DNA of 64,000 nt, from NCBI GenBank assembly GCA_001657395.1, contig LYSY01000005.1:248001-312000 (forward strand). Direction: 5' to 3'. The stretch comes from Rhodospirillales bacterium BBD 1991-14 (GTDB lineage Bacteria; Pseudomonadota; Alphaproteobacteria; Kiloniellales; Kiloniellaceae). The position numbers were made by a program, and so were the translations under genes. The notes beneath the pieces were generated by a model. The model was not told the origin of the DNA. It saw only the letters and a program-made list of their open reading frames with translations, and did not search any database. Position 1 is the stretch's first letter. Each line of letters opens with the position of its first letter. Below are positions 25,396 through 36,886 of the stretch, piece after piece.

Positions 25396-25980
25396 ATGAC
25401 GAAACTATCCGCACTTTGCGTCTACTGCGGGTCCTCGGGCCGGGTCCGCGAAAGCCACTTGAATGCCGCCCAGCGGCTGGGACGTCTGGCCGCGGAAAGC
25501 GGTGTCGATATCGTCTTCGGCGGCGGGCGCGTCGGCCTGATGGGGGCCGTCGCCGAGGGGGCTCTGGCGGCGGGCGGACGGGTTGTGGCGATCATCCCAC
25601 ATCACCTTGAAGCGCTCGAGGTCGGCCTGCGCAATGCCAGCGAATACCTGGTGGTCGATTCCATGCACAGCCGCAAGCAGCTAATGGCCGAGCGGGCCGA
25701 TGCCTTCTGCGCCCTGCCCGGCGGGCTCGGCACCCTGGACGAGACCTTCGAGATCATCACCTGGCGCCAGTTGAAGCTGCACGACAAGCCGATCCTGCTC
25801 GTCAACATCGACGGCTACTGGGACCCTCTGCTGCGCCTGATCGACCATCAGATCGAGGAAGGCTATCTGCGGGGTCCCACTGACGGCCTGTTCCAGGTCG
25901 TGAACAGCGTTGAAGAGGTCCTGGAGGCTGCGGCAAAGGCCCCCAGCCCCGCAATTCCCGACAAGATCGAACAGATGTAG
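25396..25980 (+). CDS. LOG family protein (TIGR00730), cytokinin riboside 5'-monophosphate phosphoribohydrolase-like
   Basis: A 194-residue Rossmann-type protein with VYCGSSG at the start, FGGGRVGLMGAVAEGAL, the active-site motif PGGLGTLDETFEIITWRQL, and the conserved Arg-Lys in MHSRKQLM. These are the hallmarks of Lonely-Guy proteins that release a base from nucleoside 5'-monophosphates. The start may be ATG 25396 or GTG 25393. It is a single gene upstream of icd with a 180-bp gap. Confidence 0.93.
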   Translation: MTKLSALCVYCGSSGRVRESHLNAAQRLGRLAAESGVDIVFGGGRVGLMGAVAEGALAAGGRVVAIIPHHLEALEVGLRNASEYLVVDSMHSRKQLMAERADAFCALPGGLGTLDETFEIITWRQLKLHDKPILLVNIDGYWDPLLRLIDHQIEEGYLRGPTDGLFQVVNSVEEVLEAAAKAPSPAIPDKIEQM

Positions 25981-26160
25981 CCGCGCCCCGGCCGCGGGGT
26001 CCGCCGACTGCGCCCGCAGGTGCCTCAGGCCCCTGGATAAGCGGCAGCCGCCGCTCCCTTGCGCCCAGCGGACAGCCTGCTATGTTGCGGCGCAGCGCGC
26101 CAGCCTTCCCGGGCAGCCGGCGGGCCTTCTTCCCACCCTCAGTACCTCCGGAGACTCCAG

Positions 26161-27375
26161 ATGGGCAAAATCAAGGTGAAAAACCCGATCGTCGAACTCG
26201 ACGGCGACGAGATGACACGCATCATCTGGGAGAAGATCAAGGCGAAGTTGATCCTGCCCTACCTCGACATCGATCTGAAGTACTACGACCTCTCGGTCCA
26301 GAAGCGCGACGAGACCAACGACCAGATCACCATCGATTCCGCCAATGCGATCAAGGAACACCGCGTCGGCGTGAAGTGCGCGACCATCACGCCGGACGAG
26401 GGTCGGGTGGAGGAGTTCGGGCTGAAGAAGATGTGGCGTTCGCCCAACGGGACGATCCGCAACATCGTCGGCGGCACGATCTTCCGCCAGCCCATCATCA
26501 TCAACAACGTGCCGCGGCTGGTTCCCGGCTGGACCCAGCCGATCGTCATCGGCCGTCATGCCTTCGGCGACCAGTACCGGGCCACCGACTTCAAGGTGCC
26601 CGGCGCCGGCACGCTGACCATGACCTTCCAGCCCGCCGACGGCGGCGAGCCAACAACCTACGACATCTTCGACTTCCCTGAGGCCGGGGTTGCCATGGGG
26701 ATGTACAACCTCGACGAGTCGATCCGCGGCTTTGCCCGGGCCTGCCTGAACTACGGCCTGAATCTCGGCTGGCCGGTCTACCTCTCGACCAAGAACACCA
26801 TCCTCAAGGTCTACGACGGGCGCTTCAAGGACATCTTCCAGGAGACCTTCGACAAGGAGTTCAAGGACGCCTTCGAGGCCAAAGGCATCCACTACGAACA
26901 CCGGCTGATCGACGACATGGTGGCCGCCGCCATGAAGTGGTCCGGCGGCTATGTCTGGGCCTGCAAGAACTACGACGGCGACGTGCAGTCCGACACCGTG
27001 GCCCAGGGCTTCGGTTCTCTCGGGCTCATGACCTCGGTGCTGATGACCCCCGACGGCAAGACCATCGAGGCCGAGGCCGCGCACGGGACGGTGACGCGCC
27101 ATTACAGGCTGCATCAGCAGGGCAAACCGACCTCCACGAACCCCATCGCTTCGATCTTCGCCTGGACGCGCGGGCTGCACTTCCGCGGCACCTTCGACGA
27201 GACGCCGGAGGTGGTGAAGTTCGCCGGCGATCTGGAACGCGTCTGCATCGAAACCGTCGAATCCGGATGCATGACCAAGGATCTCGCTCTGCTGATCGAC
27301 CCCGATCAGAAGTGGATGACAACCGACGAATTCATGGACAAGCTGGATGAAAACCTGCAAAAGGCCATGAGCTAG
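26161..27375 (+). CDS. icd: NADP-dependent isocitrate dehydrogenase
   Basis: This oxidises isocitrate to 2-oxoglutarate in the TCA cycle. The 404-residue sequence is of the eukaryote-like homodimeric type: [17 protein letters not shown] at the start, substrate loop [31 protein letters not shown], catalytic YDGRFKDIF and [24 protein letters not shown], and the cofactor region [25 protein letters not shown] 26161 follows a GGAG; upstream in-frame codons add an unrelated extension. Confidence 0.97.
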   Translation: MGKIKVKNPIVELDGDEMTRIIWEKIKAKLILPYLDIDLKYYDLSVQKRDETNDQITIDSANAIKEHRVGVKCATITPDEGRVEEFGLKKMWRSPNGTIRNIVGGTIFRQPIIINNVPRLVPGWTQPIVIGRHAFGDQYRATDFKVPGAGTLTMTFQPADGGEPTTYDIFDFPEAGVAMGMYNLDESIRGFARACLNYGLNLGWPVYLSTKNTILKVYDGRFKDIFQETFDKEFKDAFEAKGIHYEHRLIDDMVAAAMKWSGGYVWACKNYDGDVQSDTVAQGFGSLGLMTSVLMTPDGKTIEAEAAHGTVTRHYRLHQQGKPTSTNPIASIFAWTRGLHFRGTFDETPEVVKFAGDLERVCIETVESGCMTKDLALLIDPDQKWMTTDEFMDKLDENLQKAMS

Positions 27376-27408
27376 CCTGCCAAAACCCTGCGCGCTGGAG
27401 CTTTTGCA

Positions 27409-27966
27409 ATGAGATCGTTTCTTTCACTTCTCGCGATTGGAATTCTCGCCATGACCCTCTCAAGCAACGATGCCGGCGCCCAGTCGGACCCCGAGAATAC
27501 CCTGGTCATGGAACTGAAGGACGGGGTGGTGCGGATCGAGATGCTGCCCGACCTGGCGCCCCAGCACGTCGAGCAGATCAAGACCCTGGTTCGGCGCGAA
27601 TTCTATGACGGCATCGTCTTTCACCGGGTGATCGACGGCTTCATGGCACAGACCGGCGATCCGACCGGAACCGGGCGCGGCGGCTCTGACCTGCCCGACC
27701 TGCCGGCGGAGTTTTCGGCCGAACCCTTTGAGCGCGGCGTGGTCGGCATGGCGCGCTCGCAGAGCCCCAACAGTGGCAACAGCCAGTTCTTCATCACCTT
27801 CGCCCCGGCCCGTTTTCTAGACAAGCAGTACACCGTCTGGGGCCGCGTGGTCGAAGGCATGGAGTTCGTGGACCAGATCAAGAAGGCACCGCGCGGCGAC
27901 CAGAGCGGCACGGTGCGCGATCCCGACAAGATCATCACCCTGCGCGTCGCCGCCGACGTCGACTGA
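27409..27966 (+). CDS. Periplasmic cyclophilin-type peptidyl-prolyl isomerase
   Basis: A 185-residue protein. A signal peptide (SFLSLLAIGILAMTLSS, cleavage near AGAQS) precedes a complete cyclophilin domain: FYDGIVFHRVIDGFMAQTGDPTGTGRGG, the catalytic Arg in FHR, and NSGNSQFFITFAPARFLD. It should catalyse proline isomerisation in folding proteins of the periplasm. The gene follows icd by 33 bp and may be co-transcribed with it. Confidence 0.93.
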   Translation: MRSFLSLLAIGILAMTLSSNDAGAQSDPENTLVMELKDGVVRIEMLPDLAPQHVEQIKTLVRREFYDGIVFHRVIDGFMAQTGDPTGTGRGGSDLPDLPAEFSAEPFERGVVGMARSQSPNSGNSQFFITFAPARFLDKQYTVWGRVVEGMEFVDQIKKAPRGDQSGTVRDPDKIITLRVAADVD

Positions 27967-27978
27967 AGCCGCCGGGCA

Positions 27979-28002
27979 CCCCGCCCCCTTGCGGCGGCGG
28001 GG
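27979..28002. terminator. GC-rich hairpin after the cyclophilin gene
   Basis: CCCCGCC (27979-27985) pairs with GGCGGGG (27996-28002) around a 10-base loop, starting 13 bp after the stop codon. There is no U-run, so it is at best a weak terminator or a processing signal before the MscS gene. Confidence 0.35.
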
Positions 28003-28019
28003 CTTAGCGGATCCCCGCC

Positions 28020-28916
28020 ATGGAATTGGACGCCGCACAGATCGCGACCCTGAGCCGGCTGGGCGACCAGTTGATCGCCTATGCCTGGGACTTGCTGGCC
28101 GGGATCATCCTGCTGGCAATCGGCTGGGTTCTTGCCGGCTGGGCCCGCAAGACGATCCTGCGGGTTCTGGACCGCACGCCGCGCATGGACCGCACCCTGC
28201 GCCCGGTGATCGCCAACACCGTGCGCTATGCGATCCTGATCATCGTCCTCGTCGCCGTGCTCGCCCAGTTCGGCGTGCAGACCACCAGCATCATTGCCAT
28301 GCTGGGGGCCGCGGGCATCGCCATCGGCCTGGCTCTGCAGGGTACTCTGCAGAATATCGCCGCCGGCATGATGCTACTGTTCCTGCGCCCCTTTCAGGTC
28401 GGCGACTACATCGACGCCGAGGGTCAGGCCGGCACGGTGGAGGAGATCGGCCTCTTCGTGACCCAGCTCACAACCTTCGACGGAGTCTACCGCTCCGTGC
28501 CGAACGCCCGTCTGTGGAACGCCTCCATCATGAACTACAGCCGGCTGCCGACGCGGCGACTGGATCTGCTGGTGGGCATCAGCTACGGCGACGATCTCGC
28601 CAGGGGCCAGGATGTCCTTATGGGACTGTTGGCCGGCGACGCCCGGGTGCTGGGCGATCCGCCACCGCAGGTTCTGGTGCACAGCCTGGCCGACAGCGCG
28701 GTGACCCTGAACCTGCGCTGCTGGTGCGGCAAGGACGACTACTGGCCCCTGCTCTTCGACCTGACGAAAGCCTCGAAGCTGACACTGGAAGCGGAGGGCT
28801 TCACCATCCCCTTCCCCCAGCGGGAGGTGCATGTGGTTTCCGAAGCGGCGCAAAACGACAGCGCTACAGCACCGTCCCAAGCGGCATACCCGCCAAAGTC
28901 AGGCGCGCCCGACTAA
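28020..28916 (+). CDS. MscS family small-conductance mechanosensitive channel
   Basis: A 298-residue channel with three N-terminal membrane spans, the third being the Gly/Ala-rich pore helix MLGAAGIAIGLALQGTLQNIAAGMMLLFLRPFQVGDYI, and a C-terminal cytoplasmic beta/vestibule domain (GTVEEIGLFVTQLTTFDGVYRSVPNARLW). The length matches E. coli MscS. It protects against hypo-osmotic shock. Its stop lies 12 bp from the convergent alaS stop. Confidence 0.95.
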   Translation: MELDAAQIATLSRLGDQLIAYAWDLLAGIILLAIGWVLAGWARKTILRVLDRTPRMDRTLRPVIANTVRYAILIIVLVAVLAQFGVQTTSIIAMLGAAGIAIGLALQGTLQNIAAGMMLLFLRPFQVGDYIDAEGQAGTVEEIGLFVTQLTTFDGVYRSVPNARLWNASIMNYSRLPTRRLDLLVGISYGDDLARGQDVLMGLLAGDARVLGDPPPQVLVHSLADSAVTLNLRCWCGKDDYWPLLFDLTKASKLTLEAEGFTIPFPQREVHVVSEAAQNDSATAPSQAAYPPKSGAPD

Positions 28917-28928
28917 ACCGGACCTGAC

Positions 28929-31586
<2,658 letters not shown>

Positions 31587-31881
31587 GGTCTATATTTATT
31601 CGCCAGAGGCTTGCGCCTCAAGTTAGAACTTCTCCAGGTTTCATCGGGAGAGCCGGCAGCCTGGGCCGCAGGGCAGGGCGTTGTAGCGCGGCCCTCAGGA
31701 CCTGTCCACCGAAAGCCCGCCCGCCGGAAACCCGCCAAAGCCCTCAAGAACCCTCACGATGCCGCGAAGCCTCAGGCTTAGCGCTGGCATTTTCGCCGGC
31801 GTCCGATTATGTGAAGGGGAGATCGCCCGGCGGCTGCGGCAGCCGGGCAGCGTATCATTCGTTTGGAGAACGCCCGCCCTC

Positions 31882-32676
31882 ATGGCTTTGCAATCCGTCT
31901 TCGGCGGTTTCCGCCGGTCGCAGCCGGCCGCTGCGACTGCCGCTCCGTTTTCTGCCGTCCCGTCTTCCCCTGCCCCGTCTTCCCCTGCCCCGTCTTCCCC
32001 TGCCCCGTCTTCCCCTGCCCCGTCTTCCTCTGGCCCGTCTTCCTCTGGCCCGTCTCCTGCTGTCCAGAAGGCTTCCCCCGGCTTCCCGGCCCGGCTGATC
32101 CGCCCCTTCGCGGCGTGCCTGACCCTGCTCGCAGCCGCCAGCCTGCTGTCGCCGGCAGCAGAGGCTCAGCAGCAACAGCAGCAGGCACCGGGGCTGGTTC
32201 CCGGCCCGCCGCCCCAGCAGAGGCTGGAGCCGACCGGCGAAAGCTTCGGGCGCTGGCAGTTGATCTGCACGGTCCCGAACGACCCGGCGGCGGCTGGCGA
32301 TCAGGCCGCCTCGGACCAGTCCTGTTTCATCTCGCAGCGCTTTCTGGAGCCCAACACCCAGCAGCCGATCCTGATCGTGACCGTCGGGCCGTTTCGCTCC
32401 AACCCGCAGCACTCCATGCTTGTGGCCATGCCGCTGGGCATTCCCCTTGCCAACGGCATTCGGGTGAGCGTCGACGGCCGCGAGATCTCGAGCCAGGCCT
32501 TCGAGGTCTGCCGGCGCGATGGCTGCCGGGCCTACATGCCCCTGAACGACAGCCTGGTGAATGCCTTCAGGGCCGGCAACGAGGCTATGGTATCGGTGCA
32601 GTCCAGTACCGGCGGGGCCATCAACGTGCCCTTCTCGCTGCAAGGCTTCACGGCCGGCTACGCCAAGGTTCGATGA
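31882..32676 (+). CDS. Invasion-associated locus B (IalB) family protein with Ser/Pro repeat N terminus
   Basis: A 264-residue protein. From about residue 115 it is a typical IalB domain (GRWQLICTVPND ... QSCFISQRFLEP ... LIVTVGPF ... VCRRDGCRAYMPL), a periplasmic or outer-membrane-associated family with paired cysteines. A signal-like segment (LIRPFAACLTLLAAASLL) lies only at residues about 72-90; before it is a Ser/Pro-rich stretch encoded by 15-bp tandem repeats. ATG 31882 is the best start; no ATG lies between the repeats and the signal. Confidence 0.78.
   Translation: MALQSVFGGFRRSQPAAATAAPFSAVPSSPAPSSPAPSSPAPSSPAPSSSGPSSSGPSPAVQKASPGFPARLIRPFAACLTLLAAASLLSPAAEAQQQQQQAPGLVPGPPPQQRLEPTGESFGRWQLICTVPNDPAAAGDQAASDQSCFISQRFLEPNTQQPILIVTVGPFRSNPQHSMLVAMPLGIPLANGIRVSVDGREISSQAFEVCRRDGCRAYMPLNDSLVNAFRAGNEAMVSVQSSTGGAINVPFSLQGFTAGYAKVR
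31959..32048. repeat. 15-bp in-frame tandem repeat, six copies
   Basis: Six 15-bp units start at 31959, 31974, 31989, 32004, 32019 and 32034. The first four are CCCGTCTTCCCCTGC; the last two end CTCTGG. They encode repeating SSPAP, then SSSGP, residues in the N-terminal part of the IalB-family protein. As the unit is a multiple of three, copy-number change would keep the frame. Confidence 0.92.
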
Positions 32677-32775
32677 GGACCGGCCCAAAGCGGTCGGTCT
32701 GGCCGGTACTGTAGAATCGGGCGAACTTCGCAGGGCGCGCATCGCAGGACCGAGAAGGCACCGCAGAGCAGAAGC

Positions 32776-32801
32776 AAACGGGCCCCGAGAGGGGCCCGTT
32801 T
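32776..32801. terminator. Bidirectional terminator between the IalB gene and recA
   Basis: AAACGGGCCCC (32776-32786) and GGGGCCCGTTT (32791-32801) form an 11-bp perfect stem around GAGA. It has T-rich and A-rich flanks suited to either strand and lies between convergent genes, 100 bp after the IalB stop and 73 bp after the recA stop. Confidence 0.8.
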
Positions 32802-32873
32802 CTGTCGATACGGCCTCGCTCGCGAGGGGCCCTACTTGCTTGGCCCCTGCCGCGAAGCAGCCGGAGACGGCGA

Positions 32874-33977
32874 TCAGGACGAAGCAGCCTCTTCGCCCAC
32901 GGCACCTTTGTCGGCAGCCCCTTCGCCCTCGGGCCCGCCTTCGAGCATGGCCGCGGAGACGAGGCCCGCGTTCTCCCGCACCCGGTGCTCGATCTGGGCG
33001 GCGATCTCAGGATTCTCCTTCAGGAAGGTCTTGGCGTTCTCGCGCCCCTGGCCGATGCGCTGACCGTCGTAGGAAAACCAGGCGCCAGCCTTGTCGACGA
33101 TGCTTGCCTGCACCCCGAGATCCAGCAACTCGCCGGTCTTGGAGATGCCCTCGCCGTAGGTGATGTCGAACTCGACCACGCGGAAAGGCGGGGCCATCTT
33201 GTTCTTCACCACCTTGACCCGCGTCTGGTTGCCGACCACCACATCCTTGTCCTTGATGGCACCGATGCGGCGGATGTCGAGGCGCACGGAGGAATAGAAC
33301 TTCAGCGCGTGGCCGCCGGTGGTGGTTTCCGGATTGCCGAACATCACGCCGATCTTCATGCGGATCTGGTTGATGAAAACCACCAGGGTCTGTGACTTGG
33401 AGATCGAGCTGGTGAGCTTGCGCAGGGCCTGGCTCATCAGCCGGGCCTGCAGGCCCGGCAGGGAATCGCCCATGTCGCCTTCCAGCTCGGCGCGCGGCAC
33501 CAGGGCGGCAACCGAATCGATGACCAGAACGTCGATCGCCCCGGAGCGCACCAGAGTGTCGGCGATCTCCAGAGCCTGCTCGCCCGCGTCGGGCTGGGAA
33601 ATCAGCAGCTCTTCGACATTGACGCCCAGCTTGTTGGCATAGACCGGGTCGAGAGCATGCTCGGCATCGACAAAGGCACAGGTGCCGCCGGCCTTCTGGG
33701 CCTCGGCCACCACATGCAGCGCCAGGGTCGTCTTACCGGAACTCTCGGGCCCGTAGATCTCGACAATGCGGCCGCGCGGCAGCCCGCCGATCCCCAGCCC
33801 GATGTCCAGGCCCAGCGACCCGGTCGAGACCACCTCGGTTTCCACCACCTCGTTTTCGCCAAGGCGCATGATCGAGCCCTTGCCGAAGGCGCGCTCGATC
33901 TGGCTGAGCGCGGAATCCAAGGCTTTTTTCTTATCCACTGAGTCTGTCTCCACCACCCGCAAAGCGTTCTGAACCAT
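32874..33977 (-). CDS. recA: Recombinase RecA
   Basis: A 367-residue ATP-dependent recombinase and SOS co-protease. Walker A is [59 protein letters not shown] and loop regions are conserved. The C-terminal tail is acidic as usual ([22 protein letters not shown]). It starts at ATG 33977 and is preceded by a candidate SOS box. Confidence 0.98.
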   Translation of the reverse strand: MVQNALRVVETDSVDKKKALDSALSQIERAFGKGSIMRLGENEVVETEVVSTGSLGLDIGLGIGGLPRGRIVEIYGPESSGKTTLALHVVAEAQKAGGTCAFVDAEHALDPVYANKLGVNVEELLISQPDAGEQALEIADTLVRSGAIDVLVIDSVAALVPRAELEGDMGDSLPGLQARLMSQALRKLTSSISKSQTLVVFINQIRMKIGVMFGNPETTTGGHALKFYSSVRLDIRRIGAIKDKDVVVGNQTRVKVVKNKMAPPFRVVEFDITYGEGISKTGELLDLGVQASIVDKAGAWFSYDGQRIGQGRENAKTFLKENPEIAAQIEHRVRENAGLVSAAMLEGGPEGEGAADKGAVGEEAASS

Positions 33978-34037
33978 GAAGTCGTTTCCTTATCTCATAG
34001 GGTCCGAGCGACTGCAACGCGGGTCTGATGTACCATA

Positions 34038-34083
34038 TTTGTTCTCATCTTCCAAGCGAGAAATGGACCAAAGTGAGAACAAA
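34038..34083. promoter_or_regulatory. recA upstream region: LexA-like box and inverted repeat
   Basis: On the minus strand GTTCTCACTTTGGTC (34080 to 34066) matches the alphaproteobacterial SOS box GTTC-N7-GTTC with one mismatch, 89 bp before the recA start. The same bases form part of a perfect inverted repeat, TTTGTTCTCA (34038-34047) and TGAGAACAAA (34074-34083), separated by 26 bp. LexA control is expected for recA but this site is a prediction. Confidence 0.5.
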
Positions 34084-34150
34084 CGAAAAAATTTAGGGCG
34101 AATTTGCCTAAAATGCGGGAGAGCCGGACTCTTCGCAGGCTGCGCCACGC

Positions 34151-34175
34151 GGAGGCCGGCCGCAGACCGGCCTCC
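34151..34175. terminator. Hairpin downstream of cckA
   Basis: GGAGGCCGG (34151-34159) pairs with CCGGCCTCC (34167-34175) around a 7-base loop, about 25 bp after the cckA stop on the minus strand. There is no U-tract, so it may be a weak terminator separating cckA from recA. Confidence 0.4.
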
Positions 34176-34200
34176 CTCCCCGATCAGCCGGGCCCAGGCT

Positions 34201-36651
34201 CTATTCGCCGAGCACTTCCTTCACCTTGCCGGCCAGCTGCTTGAGGCTGAACGGCTTGGGCAGAAAGTGAATGCCGGCATCCTCGTCGAGGCGCTTGCGG
34301 AAGTTGTCCTCGGCATAACCGGAGATGAAGATGACCTTCAGGTCGGGGCGCTGGGCACGCACCTCCTTAACCAGGCTGGGCCCGTCCAGGCGCGGCATGA
34401 CGACATCGGTCACCAGCAGGTCGATGGGCTCGCCCTCACCCGTCAGCATCTCCAAGGCGGTCTCGCCGGAGTTCGCCTCCAGCACGTTGTAGCCCTTGTT
34501 GCGCAGGGCCCGGGCGCTGAAGGCGCGCACCGCGTCCTCGTCCTCCACCAGCATTAGGGTGCCGGCGCCGGTCAGGTCGCGGCGGTCCTGCGCTTCGGCA
34601 TCGGCCATGCTCTCGGCGACCTCCTCCTCGGCGGCCTGAGGCAGATAGATGGAGAACACAGTGCCTTCGTCGAGCTTGCTCTCTACGAAAACGTAACCGC
34701 CCGTCTGCTTGACGATGCCGTACACCGTCGAGAGGCCGAGGCCGGTACCGGCACCGACCTCCTTGGTGGAGAAGAAGGGGTCGAAGATGCGGTCCAGGTT
34801 CTCAGGCGGAATGCCACAGCCGCTGTCTTCCACCTCGATCAGGGCGTAGCTGCCGGGGGGCATCGCCTCGTCCTTGATCTTGCGTTCCTCTTCGACTTGG
34901 ATGTTTTCGGTACGGATCGTCAGCACGCCGCCTTCGTACATGGCATCGCGGGCATTGACCGCCAGATTGATGATCACCTGTTCGAGCTGGCCCTGGTCGG
35001 CCTTGATCACGCCCAGGTCGCGGCCGTGGTTCATCTTCAGTTCAATGTTCTCGCCGATGAGCCGGCGCAGCAGATGGGAGAGTTCGGCCAGAATGTCGGT
35101 GATGTTGAGCAGACGCGGCTGCAGGGTCTGCTGCCGCGAAAAGGCCAGCAACTGGCGCACCAGGTTGGCGGCCCTGTTGGCGTTCTGTTTGATCTGCATG
35201 ATGTCGGCGAAGGACTGGTCGCCCGGGCGGTGGCGCAGCAGCAGCAGGTCGGAGAAGCCGATCATCGCAGTCAGCAGATTGTTGAAGTCGTGCGCGATCC
35301 CGCCGGCCAGCTGCCCGACCGCCTGCATCTTCTGCGACTGGGCGAACTGCCGCTCCAGGTTCTTCTGCTCCGTGCTGTCGATAAAGTGGACGACAAAGCC
35401 GTCGAGCGCGCCGTCGCTGGCTTCCGTCCGGTTCACATAGAGCGCGCAGACCGGCCCCTCTTCACCCTTCAGATGAGCCTCGATCGGCGTCGCGAGATGC
35501 TTGTCCCCGCGCTCGGCCGAGGCGTTCAGCGCCGCACGCAGGCCGGCCACGTCGCTTTCCGCCAACAGCTCGAACAGGGAAACCCCGCGCTGGCCGACGG
35601 CCGCCTTGCCGATGAGGCGGCCAAATGCGTCGTTGCATTCCTGGATCACGCCCTGGGGATCGATCACCGCGATTCCGGCCGGGGCCTTGGCGAAGAGCTG
35701 TTCGAACCGCCGCTCGGACTGTTCCAGCGCCGCGGCCATCGCCTCCTCACGGGACAGATCGCGCACGACCGAGCGCGTGCGCAGAACCTTTCCATCCTGA
35801 TCGCGCACGACATCCTGGCGCACGGCGGCGCGGAAGCCTTCGCCGCCGGCCCCTTTCAGGATCACCTCGCCCTGTGTCCGGCCGTCGTCGCCAAAGGGGT
35901 CGAAGGGTGCTGCGCCGTCCAGCGCGCCCTCCTGAACGACGTCGTGCAGCCGGATGCGGCCCTGCTCCAGATCGTTCTGGGCGAGACCCAGCCACTCACA
36001 GAGGGTGTGGTTGGCAAAGAGGAAGCGGCCCTCGGCGTCACAGGAGTAGAAGCCCACCGGGGCGTTCTCCAGCAGGTCGACGAAACGCTCCTGCTCCTGG
36101 CGCATGATCTGTTCCATCTGACGCTGCGGCGTAATGTCGTCCACCATCCAGTAGGTGCAGCCCGGATGCTCCGGCAACGGAAAGGCGGCGACGAAGCGCC
36201 AGTCGTAAGCGGCATTCGCGCCCCGGTCATTCACATCCCGGTCATTCACATCCCCGTCATTCACATCCCGGCCCTCACCGGCTTCCTGGGCCGGTCCTGC
36301 GCCGTTGCGCGACCCGCTGCCGCCCGCCGGCACGCGGATTTCGCAGTGCCCGGCCAGCCCACTGCGGGCCTGCTCCTCCAGCCGGGTCAACTGTTGGCGC
36401 GCCTCCGGATCATCCTTCACCTCTTCGGCAAGCAGCACGGGAATCGGCCTTGGATCGCCGCCGAAGAACTCTTCCAGTGCCGGATTGGCGAGCAGGCTTC
36501 TGCCCTCGGGCGAGACGACCTGCCAGGGCTTCGGTACGGCGGCAAAGACCGCACGGCAAAGGCTGCGGCGTTTTTGCCAGTACCAGGCCCCCGCTGCACC
36601 GCCCAGCGCCCCCAGGACGCCGCCCAGGGCAAACAACAGCAGTTCCAGCAC
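34201..36651 (-). CDS. cckA: Hybrid sensor histidine kinase CckA
   Basis: An 816-residue membrane kinase/phosphatase that in alphaproteobacteria feeds the ChpT-CtrA cell-cycle and motility relay. Order: one membrane span (3-24), PAS-like regions (about 180-300 and 310-430), HisKA with His near 454 in GGIAHDFNNLL, HATPase (N box INLAVNARDAM near 561, G boxes DSGCGIP and GTGLGLS) and a C-terminal receiver with Asp near 749 (LLVTDVVMPRLDG). Caulobacter CckA has two spans; only one is evident here. Residues 127-143 hold a VNDxD repeat encoded by a 15-bp tandem repeat. ChpT and CtrA are not in the window. Confidence 0.93.
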   Translation of the reverse strand: MLELLLFALGGVLGALGGAAGAWYWQKRRSLCRAVFAAVPKPWQVVSPEGRSLLANPALEEFFGGDPRPIPVLLAEEVKDDPEARQQLTRLEEQARSGLAGHCEIRVPAGGSGSRNGAGPAQEAGEGRDVNDGDVNDRDVNDRGANAAYDWRFVAAFPLPEHPGCTYWMVDDITPQRQMEQIMRQEQERFVDLLENAPVGFYSCDAEGRFLFANHTLCEWLGLAQNDLEQGRIRLHDVVQEGALDGAAPFDPFGDDGRTQGEVILKGAGGEGFRAAVRQDVVRDQDGKVLRTRSVVRDLSREEAMAAALEQSERRFEQLFAKAPAGIAVIDPQGVIQECNDAFGRLIGKAAVGQRGVSLFELLAESDVAGLRAALNASAERGDKHLATPIEAHLKGEEGPVCALYVNRTEASDGALDGFVVHFIDSTEQKNLERQFAQSQKMQAVGQLAGGIAHDFNNLLTAMIGFSDLLLLRHRPGDQSFADIMQIKQNANRAANLVRQLLAFSRQQTLQPRLLNITDILAELSHLLRRLIGENIELKMNHGRDLGVIKADQGQLEQVIINLAVNARDAMYEGGVLTIRTENIQVEEERKIKDEAMPPGSYALIEVEDSGCGIPPENLDRIFDPFFSTKEVGAGTGLGLSTVYGIVKQTGGYVFVESKLDEGTVFSIYLPQAAEEEVAESMADAEAQDRRDLTGAGTLMLVEDEDAVRAFSARALRNKGYNVLEANSGETALEMLTGEGEPIDLLVTDVVMPRLDGPSLVKEVRAQRPDLKVIFISGYAEDNFRKRLDEDAGIHFLPKPFSLKQLAGKVKEVLGE
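36227..36271. repeat. 15-bp in-frame tandem repeat inside cckA, three copies
   Basis: Three units of TCATTCACATCCCGG (start 36227, 36242, 36257; the middle copy has one change) encode, on the minus strand, repeated RDVND/GDVND residues in the linker before the first PAS domain of CckA. Confidence 0.9.
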
Positions 36652-36808
36652 TAGCGAACCCCTCCCCGGCCCTTACTCCGGCCACCCGGCCGGTTGCACA
36701 CTGCCGGTGCAGGCCTCTTCGGACAGTCTTCAGCCATACGCGCGATCCTAGCCGCCAATGGTTAACCAAGATTAACCACAGCGCCCGAGTCCTCGGCAAG
36801 GATCATGG

Positions 36809-36848
36809 GATCAGGGGATCAGGGGATCAGGGGATCAGGGGATCAGGG
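36809..36848. repeat. 8-bp tandem repeat GATCAGGG, five copies, upstream of cckA
   Basis: Five perfect GATCAGGG units occupy 36809-36848, with a degenerate sixth (GATCATGG) at 36801. The array lies about 160 bp upstream of the cckA start and 40 bp before the end of the flhB gene. Eight-bp units are prone to slippage. Confidence 0.9.
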
Positions 36849-36886
36849 GCCTAGACCGGCCGGGGGCGGAGAACCGCGGGAAGCAG

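Noticed and set aside
27989-28927. 312-codon plus-strand frame overlapping the MscS gene
   Set aside because: It is a shifted frame of the MscS gene, His/Arg/Pro-rich, while the MscS frame has the pore helix and vestibule motifs.
36801-36848. Octamer array considered as a CRISPR or origin iteron
   Set aside because: The unit is 8 bp with no spacers, far below CRISPR repeat size, and no cas or replication initiator gene is near.
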